Source: RGIG1995 sp045652425 (lineage in GTDB: Bacteria; Bacillota; Clostridia; Oscillospirales; CAG-272). Taken from it: 29,385 nucleotides of DNA. Below the pieces are notes generated by a model. The model was not told the DNA's origin and searched no databases. It saw nothing but the letters and a program-made list of their open reading frames with translations. The stretch is taken from positions 1-29,385 of the forward strand of contig JAZRUG010000031.1 in the NCBI GenBank assembly GCA_045652425.1, read 5' to 3'. Shown one piece after another: positions 16,037-23,915 of this stretch. The position numbers and the translations under genes were made by a program. Positions within the stretch are counted from its first letter, which is position 1. Each line of letters starts with the position of its first letter.

Positions 16037-16065
16037 ATAATATCACTTTTCTATGCTAAAGTCAA
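16037..16065 (-). promoter_or_regulatory. Promoter of the T-box operon
   Basis: Minus-strand TTGACT (16060-16065), 17-bp spacer, extended -10 TGATATTAT. Transcription would start near 16030, just before Stem I. Confidence 0.75.
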
Positions 16066-16099
16066 GAAGTATTTTAAAATTTTTTTATTTTTTTTAAAA

Positions 16100-17989
16100 T
16101 TAAGCATTGGGAGCTATTCTTGAAGGCGATACAATACGTCCATAGCCGTTCATATAACGAATCGGACCCTTGATTCCGTCGAAATAAAGTCTTTCCTCTT
16201 CAAGCTCTTCTAATCTTTCAAGTTTGCCGTTAAGATAATCGGTAACTTCTTCAATAGCGCTTGTTATTCTCATAAGCAAAGTACCGTAACGAAGGTCCAT
16301 TATATCCCAACCAAACGCCTTGTATATATTAAACCAACAATCCTTGTGATATGAGCGAAGTTCCAATACTCTATTCTTCAAATCAGGCAAATAATCTTCA
16401 GCAAACTTTTTAAGTTCAGCTTTATTATCTTCTTTATACGCCTTAACCAAACGAAGTCCCATTTCGGATTTTATGGCAAGAACGTGTGCTGCAAGACGGC
16501 TGTATTCAAATATATAGTCGAATCTTCCATTTCTTCCAACAGCCTCTTTCAGCTTTTCTTCAACCTTTTCATAGTGAGCATTCATTTCAACTCCTTCGAT
16601 ATTCTTATCTCCAAGGCCGGTCAAAATATCCTGCCACATAATCCATTTTGACGGATTATAGTTTGAGTGATCGGGAAGACTTAAAGTATCGGGTGTCTTG
16701 TCAAGCAATTCAAGATTTTCAAAATCCTCTACTCTTCCGCCGGTACAGAAATTAAATCTCTTCTTAAACTTTTCATAATCAAAAGTTTCTGAATATCCAT
16801 GCTCTGCAAAAAGCTGGAAGCCAATATATGTTGTCGGTATAAGGCTTTCAGTGCCGTTATCTCCCCAAGTAGTTACAATTATATCTTTTATTCCCTTTTT
16901 CTTACAAGCATTTAAAGCGTACTCTGTAGTCAAAAGTGTCTTTTGCCAAGCAAGACTATAACCTATCCAAGTCCAAATACCACCCATAAACAACACTTTA
17001 TCATGAAGATCAAAGTGGCTGTCTAACATTCTTTCATATTCAGCTTGATTCATCGAATAATAATCCCAATACATAACTGTTGCATTTTTGGGCACAAGCG
17101 CGCTTACGTATTCGGGCACAGGATCATTTCTTCTGTAATTTCTTTTTCCATATACGCAATAAAACATATCTGAAGCAATAAATGGCTCAAGTCCATATTT
17201 GTCAAGAATCTGTACTATACGGGCAAGATGCTCCTTCATAATTTCAGCGGGATCCCTATAGCCGTTCTTGTCGAGATACTGACCTCTTCCAAGCTTCAAT
17301 GCTTCGTCCATAAGAATGTTAATTCGCTTTGTCTTAAAAGGCGCTGCAGCCGCGCGTACCAAATCCTCTATAAATGCGTAAGTCTTTTCTTCACCAACAA
17401 GCAAACATTCATCATAGTCTTTAATATCTCTGAAACACTTCCAACGAAGCGTGTCGGGCAAATGAGCCAACGTCTGTACGCAAGGTATCATCTCTATCCC
17501 CAGCATATCGGCATATTCGTCAAGTTCACGAAGCTCTTCCTGGGTATATCTTGCTCTCATATATCCAAAATAAGGCTGTTCCTTTACCTCGAAGCTGTCC
17601 TCGCAGTAAAGCATAATCATATTCATACCCATAATCGCCAAAAGTCTGATACACTCTTTTACCGACTCTTTGTTTAATGCAGCATTACCCTGTGATATAT
17701 CTATCTGCGGTCCGTTCATTCTGAATTGGGGCTGTTCTACTACAGAAAAGCTTTCCTCTCCGTCTCTTATATGCTCAACTGCAATACCGAGACCTCTGAA
17801 AAACTGACATCTTTCAAAATAGCAGATTTCACCCTTCTTACCCTTAAGAGAAACCTCAAGACAGGGCTTATCTTTTTTTACTGCGGTAAACTCATATCCA
17901 CCATCGCCTATAGTGATTTTCAGTTCCTTGGCAAGTTCTTCAGCTCCCGCATGAATTTCGGATATATCGCCTAAAAGCTTTATATTCAT
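16100..17989 (-). CDS. GH20 beta-N-acetylhexosaminidase, cytosolic type
   Basis: The 629-residue protein has a small N-terminal alpha/beta domain (to about 85) and a GH20 TIM barrel (about 90-410), then a helical C-terminal region. The catalytic pair is Asp228-Glu229 in INILMDEALKLGRG: Asp orients the substrate acetamido group and Glu is the acid. The LMDEA..LGRG form is that of the streptococcal GH20C-type enzymes rather than the HxGGDE form. Other marks are PQIDISQG at the barrel start and WGDNGTE near 390. It lacks a signal peptide, so it should release GlcNAc or GalNAc from short imported glycans. It is a single-gene unit with its own promoter and GGAGGA ribosome site. No transporter or nag genes adjoin. 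Confidence 0.87.
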   Translation of the reverse strand: MNIKLLGDISEIHAGAEELAKELKITIGDGGYEFTAVKKDKPCLEVSLKGKKGEICYFERCQFFRGLGIAVEHIRDGEESFSVVEQPQFRMNGPQIDISQGNAALNKESVKECIRLLAIMGMNMIMLYCEDSFEVKEQPYFGYMRARYTQEELRELDEYADMLGIEMIPCVQTLAHLPDTLRWKCFRDIKDYDECLLVGEEKTYAFIEDLVRAAAAPFKTKRINILMDEALKLGRGQYLDKNGYRDPAEIMKEHLARIVQILDKYGLEPFIASDMFYCVYGKRNYRRNDPVPEYVSALVPKNATVMYWDYYSMNQAEYERMLDSHFDLHDKVLFMGGIWTWIGYSLAWQKTLLTTEYALNACKKKGIKDIIVTTWGDNGTESLIPTTYIGFQLFAEHGYSETFDYEKFKKRFNFCTGGRVEDFENLELLDKTPDTLSLPDHSNYNPSKWIMWQDILTGLGDKNIEGVEMNAHYEKVEEKLKEAVGRNGRFDYIFEYSRLAAHVLAIKSEMGLRLVKAYKEDNKAELKKFAEDYLPDLKNRVLELRSYHKDCWFNIYKAFGWDIMDLRYGTLLMRITSAIEEVTDYLNGKLERLEELEEERLYFDGIKGPIRYMNGYGRIVSPSRIAPNA

Positions 17990-18023
17990 AATTCTTCCTC
18001 CGTTCGATGATAATACATTTTTT

Positions 18024-18051
18024 ATTATATCATTCTCAAAAAATAATTCAA
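18024..18051 (-). promoter_or_regulatory. Promoter of the GH20 gene
   Basis: Minus-strand TTGAAT (18046-18051), 16-bp spacer, extended -10 TGATATAAT, about 35 bp before the start codon. Confidence 0.65.
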
Positions 18052-18116
18052 CAATATAGTCTAAAAAAGCTAAAAAAATACAATTCTAAACTACATTATA
18101 TCAATATAAACATACC

Positions 18117-19397
18117 TTAATTTTGACTTTTCCCTCTTTTAGGTCTTACCAAATTATACATTTCTTCTGCCGCAAGTCTCGTTTTTGCAACAAAATCGCC
18201 CTTTGTCTTTGGGAAACAGTAATATAAAGTTTCCCTGTTGCCGATACTTATTACGTCGCCAATCTCATACCAAAAGTAATCCGAGTTAACACTATGAGAA
18301 ACAAGCGGTTTTTGGGTATATTCAAGTTTTCCGTCGCACCCTGTTAAACAAAAACCATTTTTATCGTGAACCAGATGACCTTCACCTATTTTATATAACG
18401 CCTTGTAATCAACCAAAGCACATATATCAACGTCAACGTCAAGTTTGTATGTGCCGTCAACTATTTCTTGTCTTACGCATTCTCGTTCCCAATTGTACCA
18501 ATGGGGAATATGACTGAACTCTGTTTCACCCTCTAATGCTTTCAGTTTGCCGTACTCATCAAGTTCGTATTCTTTGCCGCACTCGTGACATATAAGTTTT
18601 GTTCCCTCACCTTCCATTTTCCCTTCGGTTTGGCAATGGGCGCATTTATATAAAATTCTGTTAAGTCCGTCAGCACGGAAAGGCTCGTCTATCTTTACTT
18701 TATTTTCATATTGCCACTCAAAATTATCAAAAGTAAATGTCCTTTCCAGAATTTCGTCTATTTCAGCAACAGACTTTTCTCTGACCTCTTCAAGAGAAAG
18801 AATACAAGATAAATCTGCGCTTACCTTAACCTTCCTTCTCTGCAAACAGTTATACAAAGGATCTCGGGCAAACGCGCCAAACGTATGTATGCTTAAAACA
18901 GGAACGTCAAGTTTCTTTACAAGACGCCCCAATCCTCGCGGTAAAGTGGTAGCGCAACCGTCGAAGCTGTACCCCGCTTCAGGATACATAAGAACGCTTG
19001 TTTTAAGTTCATTCAATGTATAAGCCATATCCGATATAAGAGTAACGTCATTTACAAACTTTTGAGTCGGTATACAGCCAATCTGTCTCATAAGCCAAGC
19101 CTTGCTTACAAATGCGTCGGTCGTTGCAACAAAACAAAAGGGTGTTGGGTATAAAATCTTATTTGCAATTTCAAGATCTATAAAGCTTGAATGATTCATA
19201 AGAATAAGGTGCGGTCCGTCTCCCGCCTTTTCCATATCGGTTTTCGTATATGAAAAATTTGTCGCCCACATATCAAACTGCGACAATATCCTTACAAGCG
19301 TTCTAAAAAATATATTAGGTTTCTTTGGATTAAAATGCTTAGGTCTCTTTATTTCGTTCAATTTTTCATAAGATATTCTTTTGGTTTTTATTTTCAT
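18117..19397 (-). CDS. PlsC-type acyltransferase fused to a zinc ribbon
   Basis: Residues 60-200 match 1-acyl-glycerol-3-phosphate acyltransferases: the HX4D motif NHSSFID with His69 and Asp74, the acceptor-binding YPEAG at 138-142, and IHTFGAFARDP near 170-180. Here the family's usual FPEGTR block is altered to YPEAGYS. The second half is unusual: a four-Cys zinc ribbon (Cys252, Cys255, Cys270, Cys273) and about 150 residues that I cannot assign. Standard PlsC proteins are near 200-250 residues; this one is 426. No strong transmembrane helix is visible. It probably acylates a lipid or cell-surface precursor at the membrane. Whether the ribbon binds zinc and what it contacts is unknown. Start supported by CGGAGGC; its own promoter lies at 19428-19456. 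Confidence 0.82.
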   Translation of the reverse strand: MKIKTKRISYEKLNEIKRPKHFNPKKPNIFFRTLVRILSQFDMWATNFSYTKTDMEKAGDGPHLILMNHSSFIDLEIANKILYPTPFCFVATTDAFVSKAWLMRQIGCIPTQKFVNDVTLISDMAYTLNELKTSVLMYPEAGYSFDGCATTLPRGLGRLVKKLDVPVLSIHTFGAFARDPLYNCLQRRKVKVSADLSCILSLEEVREKSVAEIDEILERTFTFDNFEWQYENKVKIDEPFRADGLNRILYKCAHCQTEGKMEGEGTKLICHECGKEYELDEYGKLKALEGETEFSHIPHWYNWERECVRQEIVDGTYKLDVDVDICALVDYKALYKIGEGHLVHDKNGFCLTGCDGKLEYTQKPLVSHSVNSDYFWYEIGDVISIGNRETLYYCFPKTKGDFVAKTRLAAEEMYNLVRPKRGKSQN

Positions 19398-19427
19398 AAA
19401 AAGCCTCCGTTTTTTTATACTAAAAAA

Positions 19428-19456
19428 ATTATATCATATATTTTTCTACAATTCAA
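19428..19456 (-). promoter_or_regulatory. Promoter of the PlsC-like gene
   Basis: Minus-strand TTGAAT (19451-19456), 17-bp spacer, extended -10 TGATATAAT. Confidence 0.65.
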
Positions 19457-19563
19457 CCAAAAACAATATTCTTATTCAAAAAAAATTCCAAAAAAGGCTA
19501 TACAACTAAAACGAATTCTGGGGCATACTGTATATATAAATACAAAAGAAAGGATAAACAAAA

Positions 19564-19998
19564 ATGATAGAACACGATACAATAAAACTGCTTCGAGAAT
19601 GTGATTCAGGTGTAAAAATGGGTGTTTCTTCAATCGAAGACGTAGTTGATAATGTTAAAAACAGAGAGTTCAAAGAAAAACTTATCGAATGCAAAAAAGA
19701 TCATGAAGAACTTGAAGGAAAGATCAGACTTCAGCTTAACCGCTTCAGCGATGACGGAAAAGAGCCCAACCCTATTGCAAAAGGTATGTCCTGGATAAAA
19801 ACAAACGCAAAATTAGCGGTTGACGAATCCGACAACACGGTTGCCGACCTTATGACAGACGGTTGCAATATGGGTGTGAAATCTTTAAGCCGTTATCTCA
19901 ACCAATATAAAGCAGCAGACGAATATTCAAAAAACATTGCAAAGGACCTTATTTCTCTTGAAAACAATCTTGCAAACGACATAAGACAGTATCTTTAA
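19564..19998 (+). CDS. DUF2383-like four-helix-bundle (ferritin-like) protein
   Basis: A soluble, fully helical 144-residue protein. The four predicted helices are about 4-32 (LLRECDSGVKMGVSSIEDVV), 36-64, 74-107 and 108-142, with the conserved IKTNAKLAVDESDNTVADLM and DGCNMGVKSLSRYLNQYKAADEYS blocks that I associate with DUF2383-like proteins of gut Clostridia. Those relatives are of similar length. A ferritin-like fold is suggested, but classical paired ExxH iron ligands are not evident (the only histidines are His4 and His47), so metal storage is not supported. AAGAAAGGA lies upstream of the start at 19564. It is divergent from the PlsC-like gene and convergent with the HPrK-like gene. Function unknown; a stress or spore-related role would be a guess. 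Confidence 0.8.
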   Translation: MIEHDTIKLLRECDSGVKMGVSSIEDVVDNVKNREFKEKLIECKKDHEELEGKIRLQLNRFSDDGKEPNPIAKGMSWIKTNAKLAVDESDNTVADLMTDGCNMGVKSLSRYLNQYKAADEYSKNIAKDLISLENNLANDIRQYL

Positions 19999-20000
19999 TA

Positions 20001-20035
20001 AAAAATGTGTGTGGTTTTTCCCACACACATTTTTA
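20001..20035. terminator. Bidirectional terminator between convergent genes
   Basis: The 10-bp stem ATGTGTGTGG/CCACACACAT is flanked by A and T runs, so it can serve both the gene ending at 19998 (+) and the one ending at 20033 (-). Confidence 0.85.
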
Positions 20036-20746
20036 TTGCTTGTTTATAGCCTCGTAAGCAAATTTTGCCGAGTCAGGCGAATAAGTTACGCCAAGTGAAT
20101 AAACAGGCACTTTTGTAAAGAAGTTATCCAATATTTCGAACAATAAGTTTATTAACTCCGGTTTGCTCGGCCTTAAAATCTGCTCAAAAAGCAAATTCAT
20201 CGCTTCCGAGGGACTTAATCTTCTTATCTCGTTTTGTTCAGATCTATGTATAAAACATACCGCCTTCAAGGGTACAACAATATTTGTACTCAAATCACTC
20301 TTCCCCGAAAAAGGCGAACCTGCCGCGTGAAACACACCGTCAATCTCTCTGATTACGGGCTTATCGTCATTAATATAAGTTACGTTTTCTTTTCCAAAAA
20401 CCTCTTGCCAAAAGCCCGTGTGGGTTGATTTTCCGGTCCCGCTGTTTGCTGAAAATAAATAGGCGTTTCCGTCGTAAGCAATTGCCGATGAATGTAAAAC
20501 AAATCCGTTGTATTTTAATAGTTTAGTTGCCAAACATGCACCCAAAAAAATATATTCACACATTGATGGTGAAAGATACGAATGCTGTTCATTTTTCAGC
20601 TTCAATATTTCTTCAGAAAGTTCGACCTTCATCACATTTTCAGGTGTTTCATCTCCGGTATATAAATATTTCTCCGCATATTTCGCCAAGTGCTTATAAC
20701 AAGGATTCATTTCCACAAAGATATCCGCTATCTTATATATTGCCAT
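20033..20746 (-). CDS. HPr kinase-like P-loop protein
   Basis: A 237-residue protein with the C-terminal-kinase fold of HPr(Ser) kinase/phosphatase. The block HSSAIAYDGNAYLFSANSG leads into Walker A SGTGKST (to 108), then YINDDKPVI (124-132), a Walker-B-like strand, and AAGSPFSGK (141-149). It lacks the N-terminal domain of true HprK and is shorter than the 300-residue enzyme. Relatives of this kind occur in clusters that modify peptides, where some phosphorylate a lasso peptide C-terminus, often beside PqqD-like proteins. Neither a precursor peptide nor PqqD is visible here. It has an excellent promoter (20857-20885), a leader of about 100 nt and a GGAGG site 7 nt before the ATG. Substrate unknown. 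Confidence 0.78.
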   Translation of the reverse strand: MAIYKIADIFVEMNPCYKHLAKYAEKYLYTGDETPENVMKVELSEEILKLKNEQHSYLSPSMCEYIFLGACLATKLLKYNGFVLHSSAIAYDGNAYLFSANSGTGKSTHTGFWQEVFGKENVTYINDDKPVIREIDGVFHAAGSPFSGKSDLSTNIVVPLKAVCFIHRSEQNEIRRLSPSEAMNLLFEQILRPSKPELINLLFEILDNFFTKVPVYSLGVTYSPDSAKFAYEAINKQ

Positions 20747-20856
20747 ACAATTCCTCCGTTTTTTTATTAAAATAATAAAAAAAATCGTTTTGTTAATACT
20801 TCTGTAAAAGAAGAGTGTTATATTTCTTTATAGTGCGATATATCAACATCTCAATT

Positions 20857-20885
20857 ATTATACATTATTCAAAATTTTTTGTCAA
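20857..20885 (-). promoter_or_regulatory. Consensus promoter of the HPr kinase-like gene
   Basis: Minus-strand TTGACA (20880-20885), 17-bp spacer, TATAAT (20857-20862), both consensus. The start codon is about 110 bp away, a long leader in which I see no clear riboswitch fold. Confidence 0.75.
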
Positions 20886-20935
20886 CAAATTCACATTATT
20901 ACTTTTTGGTGTTTTGTTGTAAAAAGGAATCGTCT

Positions 20936-22969
20936 ATGAATTTATCTAAAAAAAATTATATTAAACCCTTGACGGTTTTCGGTGAAAAATCATTAAGATT
21001 TTTTCGAATCCACCCCTATTTCCGTTGTCTTATCATTGCATTTTTTACACTTATAATATCAGAATCTCTTTCTCGACATTCTGTATTCGATGCATTTGCT
21101 TTTCTTTTTAATTCCCCTTACGCATTCTTTTTTAATTATTTAATAATTCTTCTTACTTTTTCTGCAGCACTTTTCTTTCCCAAAAAAGCATTTGCGTTGG
21201 CAACCGTTTCTTCTGTATGGATAATTCTATCTCTTATCAACTGTATAGTACTTTCCTACAGAATTACCCCTTTTTCAGCAATTGACTTTTCTATTGCTAT
21301 TAATATGCTCGGAATAATTGATATTTACCTCAATCTATTCCAGCTTTCGCTCATTATAATAGGCGGATTACTGCTTATAACCCTCTTCGTGATTTTCTGG
21401 AAGAAAAATGCTTCAACAAAAATTGACTTTAAGAAAAACAGTATTTTTGTTATAGTACTTGTTATAGTAATGCTTATATCAGGCACATTCGGTACCGAAA
21501 ATGGCTATCTCAGCAAAAAATTTCCCAGTTTAGCAAATGCTTATAAGGATTACGGATTTGCATACTGCTTCTCGTTAAGCATTTTCGACGTTGGAATCAG
21601 CCAGCCACCCGAGTATACCAATGATACTGTCGAAAGTATTTTAGAGGAAATTAATAATGATGTTGATATTGCTCCCGAAAACAAACCAAATATCCTTGTC
21701 ATTCAGTTGGAATCATTTTTTGACATCAACCGTGTTTCAAACCTTGTTACAACCATGGATCCCGTTCCCAATTTCACATATTTAAAGAACAACTATCCTC
21801 ACGGTCTTATTACCGTTCCTTCTATAGGCGGCGGCACAGCCAATACCGAATTTGAAATTCTTACGGGAATGAATCTCGACCACTTTGGTCCGGGAGAATA
21901 TCCTTATAAAACTATTCTTCAGTCAAACACGTGTGAGACTCCGGCGTTTACTTTGAAAGAATTCGGTTATACCTCACACGCTATTCATAACCATACGGCG
22001 ACCTTCTATGACCGCAACGTCGTATATTCTTCTTTGGGATTTGATACGTTTATTCCTCTTGAAATGATGCATAATCCCGAATTTACGACTCTGGGGTGGG
22101 CGAAAGATAATATACTCCCCGAACAGATTTCAGATTGTCTTTTGTCTACTGAAGGCCGCGACTTCGTGTTTACTGTAAGCGTTCAGGCTCACGGTAAATA
22201 TCCCGATGAAGAACTTCCGTCAGAACACGATATTCAGGTTGAACTACAAAATAATACCGCAGCGGAAAACAAAGCTAACTACCGCTATTATGTAGAACAG
22301 CTCAATGAAACGGACGCTTTTATCGGCGAAGTTATTAATTACTTAAAAAACTTTGAAGAACCTACGGCAGTGCTATTCTACGGGGACCATTTTCCGACGA
22401 TATATCTTGAAGAGGATAAATTATTGGAAGGTTCTAAATATCAGACAGACTGGGTAATCTGGGCAAATTACGATATTAAGGGAGAAAACAAAAACTTAAA
22501 CAGTTATCAACTTATGTCCCATTTTCTTTCTACGCTCGGCTCTAATCTGGGTACTACCACTAAACTGCATCAGATGTCCGATACCATTGAGAACTACCAA
22601 AACAAGCTCGAAATGCTTTCGTATGACGTTTTATACGGCGACAGAATAACGTATAACGGCATAACCCCTTACATATTTACCAATTTAGAAATGGGTGTAT
22701 ACGACATCTACGTTACGTCTCTTGAGTATAATGAAAACACTCTTTATGTAAGCGGAAACAGATTTAACGAATATACCAAAATAAAACTGGACGGAAAAAC
22801 AAAAGATACAGTATATGTTGACGAACATGGCGTAATGGTAGAAGATATTGATATCAGCGATTTTGAAACACTTCAAATAGCACAAATAACCCACGACCGA
22901 ACAGAACTTCGAACAAGTGCAGAATATGAAATCAACAGTTTTCTGCCCGATTTTATAGACGAACAGTAA
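20936..22969 (+). CDS. LTA synthase family phosphoglycerol transferase
   Basis: A polytopic sulfatase-type enzyme of 677 residues: about five transmembrane helices within the first 190, then an extracellular alkaline-phosphatase-fold domain to about 565. LtaS-like marks are NILVIQLESFFD with the metal-binding Glu, GGGTANTEFE with the nucleophile Thr301, and GDHFP with Asp484-His485. These positions are very close to those of staphylococcal LtaS. It should transfer glycerol phosphate from phosphatidylglycerol to a glycolipid or glycan. Beyond the catalytic domain there are about 95 beta-rich residues that may form an extra surface domain. I chose the ATG at 20936 (MNLSKKNY) over an earlier one at 20879 because AAAAGG lies before it and the earlier peptide is not membrane-signal-like. 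No glycolipid synthesis genes adjoin. Confidence 0.92.
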   Translation: MNLSKKNYIKPLTVFGEKSLRFFRIHPYFRCLIIAFFTLIISESLSRHSVFDAFAFLFNSPYAFFFNYLIILLTFSAALFFPKKAFALATVSSVWIILSLINCIVLSYRITPFSAIDFSIAINMLGIIDIYLNLFQLSLIIIGGLLLITLFVIFWKKNASTKIDFKKNSIFVIVLVIVMLISGTFGTENGYLSKKFPSLANAYKDYGFAYCFSLSIFDVGISQPPEYTNDTVESILEEINNDVDIAPENKPNILVIQLESFFDINRVSNLVTTMDPVPNFTYLKNNYPHGLITVPSIGGGTANTEFEILTGMNLDHFGPGEYPYKTILQSNTCETPAFTLKEFGYTSHAIHNHTATFYDRNVVYSSLGFDTFIPLEMMHNPEFTTLGWAKDNILPEQISDCLLSTEGRDFVFTVSVQAHGKYPDEELPSEHDIQVELQNNTAAENKANYRYYVEQLNETDAFIGEVINYLKNFEEPTAVLFYGDHFPTIYLEEDKLLEGSKYQTDWVIWANYDIKGENKNLNSYQLMSHFLSTLGSNLGTTTKLHQMSDTIENYQNKLEMLSYDVLYGDRITYNGITPYIFTNLEMGVYDIYVTSLEYNENTLYVSGNRFNEYTKIKLDGKTKDTVYVDEHGVMVEDIDISDFETLQIAQITHDRTELRTSAEYEINSFLPDFIDEQ

Positions 22970-22979
22970 AAACACTCCC

Positions 22980-23017
22980 AAAAAAGCTATACACTATGAA
23001 AGTGTATAGCTTTTTTT
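22980..23017. terminator. Bidirectional terminator between convergent genes
   Basis: AAAAAAGCTATACACT and its complement around a short loop, A-run on one side and T-run on the other. It serves the LTA synthase gene (+) and the nuclease gene (-). Confidence 0.85.
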
Positions 23018-23915
23018 ACGGTTTACAATTACCACAGGGAGCATATCCGTCAAGTATAAGCTCCTCGCGTGTGCCTTGATAACTTTTTTTATTCTTCGAT
23101 ATTATATCTTTAACAGAGGGGCAGTCGACATTATGAAACTTATGTGAACCAACATTTAATGTGTATGTTGCTTTTTCTCCCATAGGAGTACTCTTTTCTT
23201 CTTCGCTGTAATTATCTCCGTTTATATAGTGTATATGAACGTTAGGCTGAACATTATAGCAAAACACATTGAAGCATATTCCCTCTCCGTCATCTTCAAC
23301 CGATATGGCTTCCATAAGCACGCCTCTTGCAACCAACTCGTTATCCAAAAATATCGGTGTTACTCTGTACAATACGTGGTTTTGTGTTTCTTTTATGTAG
23401 TCGGCAACCATGTCTTCAAAGGGTAACATTCCCTGTACGTTCATATATCGCGTTCCGGTTATTAAATTGCTTTTATTCGCATTTTCTCCCGTTAACTGAT
23501 AGCCGATAAGATGGCATCTATTATAGAGATAAGCACCGTCAACAAAATCATATTTTGATATCTGCCACCCCGTAGGCTTAACCGAGCCTATAGCCCCTCT
23601 TTCCTCGGTTGGCATCAAATCTTTGCCTATACACGCCATAGCATAGGTGCATCTGCCCTTGTTGTCGAGTTTACCGTATTCTTCGTATGAATTGGTCGTG
23701 TAGCTTTTTTCATCAAAATACGGCCTATTATCATTTACGACAACGTAAGGGTTTTTGCCGTCAAATTCGGGGATCTTCGAATAGTCGAAATATCCTAACG
23801 AAATCTGCACGTTTTCACCATTGTCGCTTTCGGAATACGGCGGAACTATATTCAAGTATGCCACAACCGCAAATGCGATTACAACTACTGCCAAAACAAA
23901 ATATACTTTCCTCAT
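23016..23915 (-). CDS. Secreted DNA/RNA non-specific endonuclease
   Basis: A beta-beta-alpha-metal nuclease of the Endonuclease_NS_2 type (EndA/DNA-entry nuclease group). An N-terminal membrane segment at 4-22 with MRK before it indicates export or anchoring. The catalytic block is YNRCHLIGYQL with His135, followed by NKSNLITGTRYMNVQGM with the metal-binding Asn. The C-terminus (258-299) holds HKFHNVDCPSVKDI and CGNCKP, a small Cys/His motif like the Ada-type metal-binding tail seen on other exported Clostridia nucleases. Length (299) fits the group. Its ATG overlaps the stop of the upstream gene (23912-23915), so the two are translated together. Likely role: breakdown of external nucleic acids for nutrients or DNA uptake. 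Confidence 0.9.
   Translation of the reverse strand: MRKVYFVLAVVVIAFAVVAYLNIVPPYSESDNGENVQISLGYFDYSKIPEFDGKNPYVVVNDNRPYFDEKSYTTNSYEEYGKLDNKGRCTYAMACIGKDLMPTEERGAIGSVKPTGWQISKYDFVDGAYLYNRCHLIGYQLTGENANKSNLITGTRYMNVQGMLPFEDMVADYIKETQNHVLYRVTPIFLDNELVARGVLMEAISVEDDGEGICFNVFCYNVQPNVHIHYINGDNYSEEEKSTPMGEKATYTLNVGSHKFHNVDCPSVKDIISKNKKSYQGTREELILDGYAPCGNCKP

Noticed and set aside
19530..19563. SigF/SigG-like promoter before the four-helix-bundle gene (GGGCATACTG)
   Set aside because: The -10-like match is good, but no matching -35 lies at the needed distance, so it may be chance. No sporulation gene is nearby.
20747..20856. Riboswitch in the long leader of the HPr kinase-like gene
   Set aside because: No conserved aptamer parts or terminator-antiterminator pair could be drawn; only an A/T-rich stretch is seen.
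20879..20935. Earlier ATG for the LTA synthase gene
   Set aside because: The added 19 residues are not signal-like, there is no ribosome site before them, and the ATG at 20936 has AAAAGG upstream.
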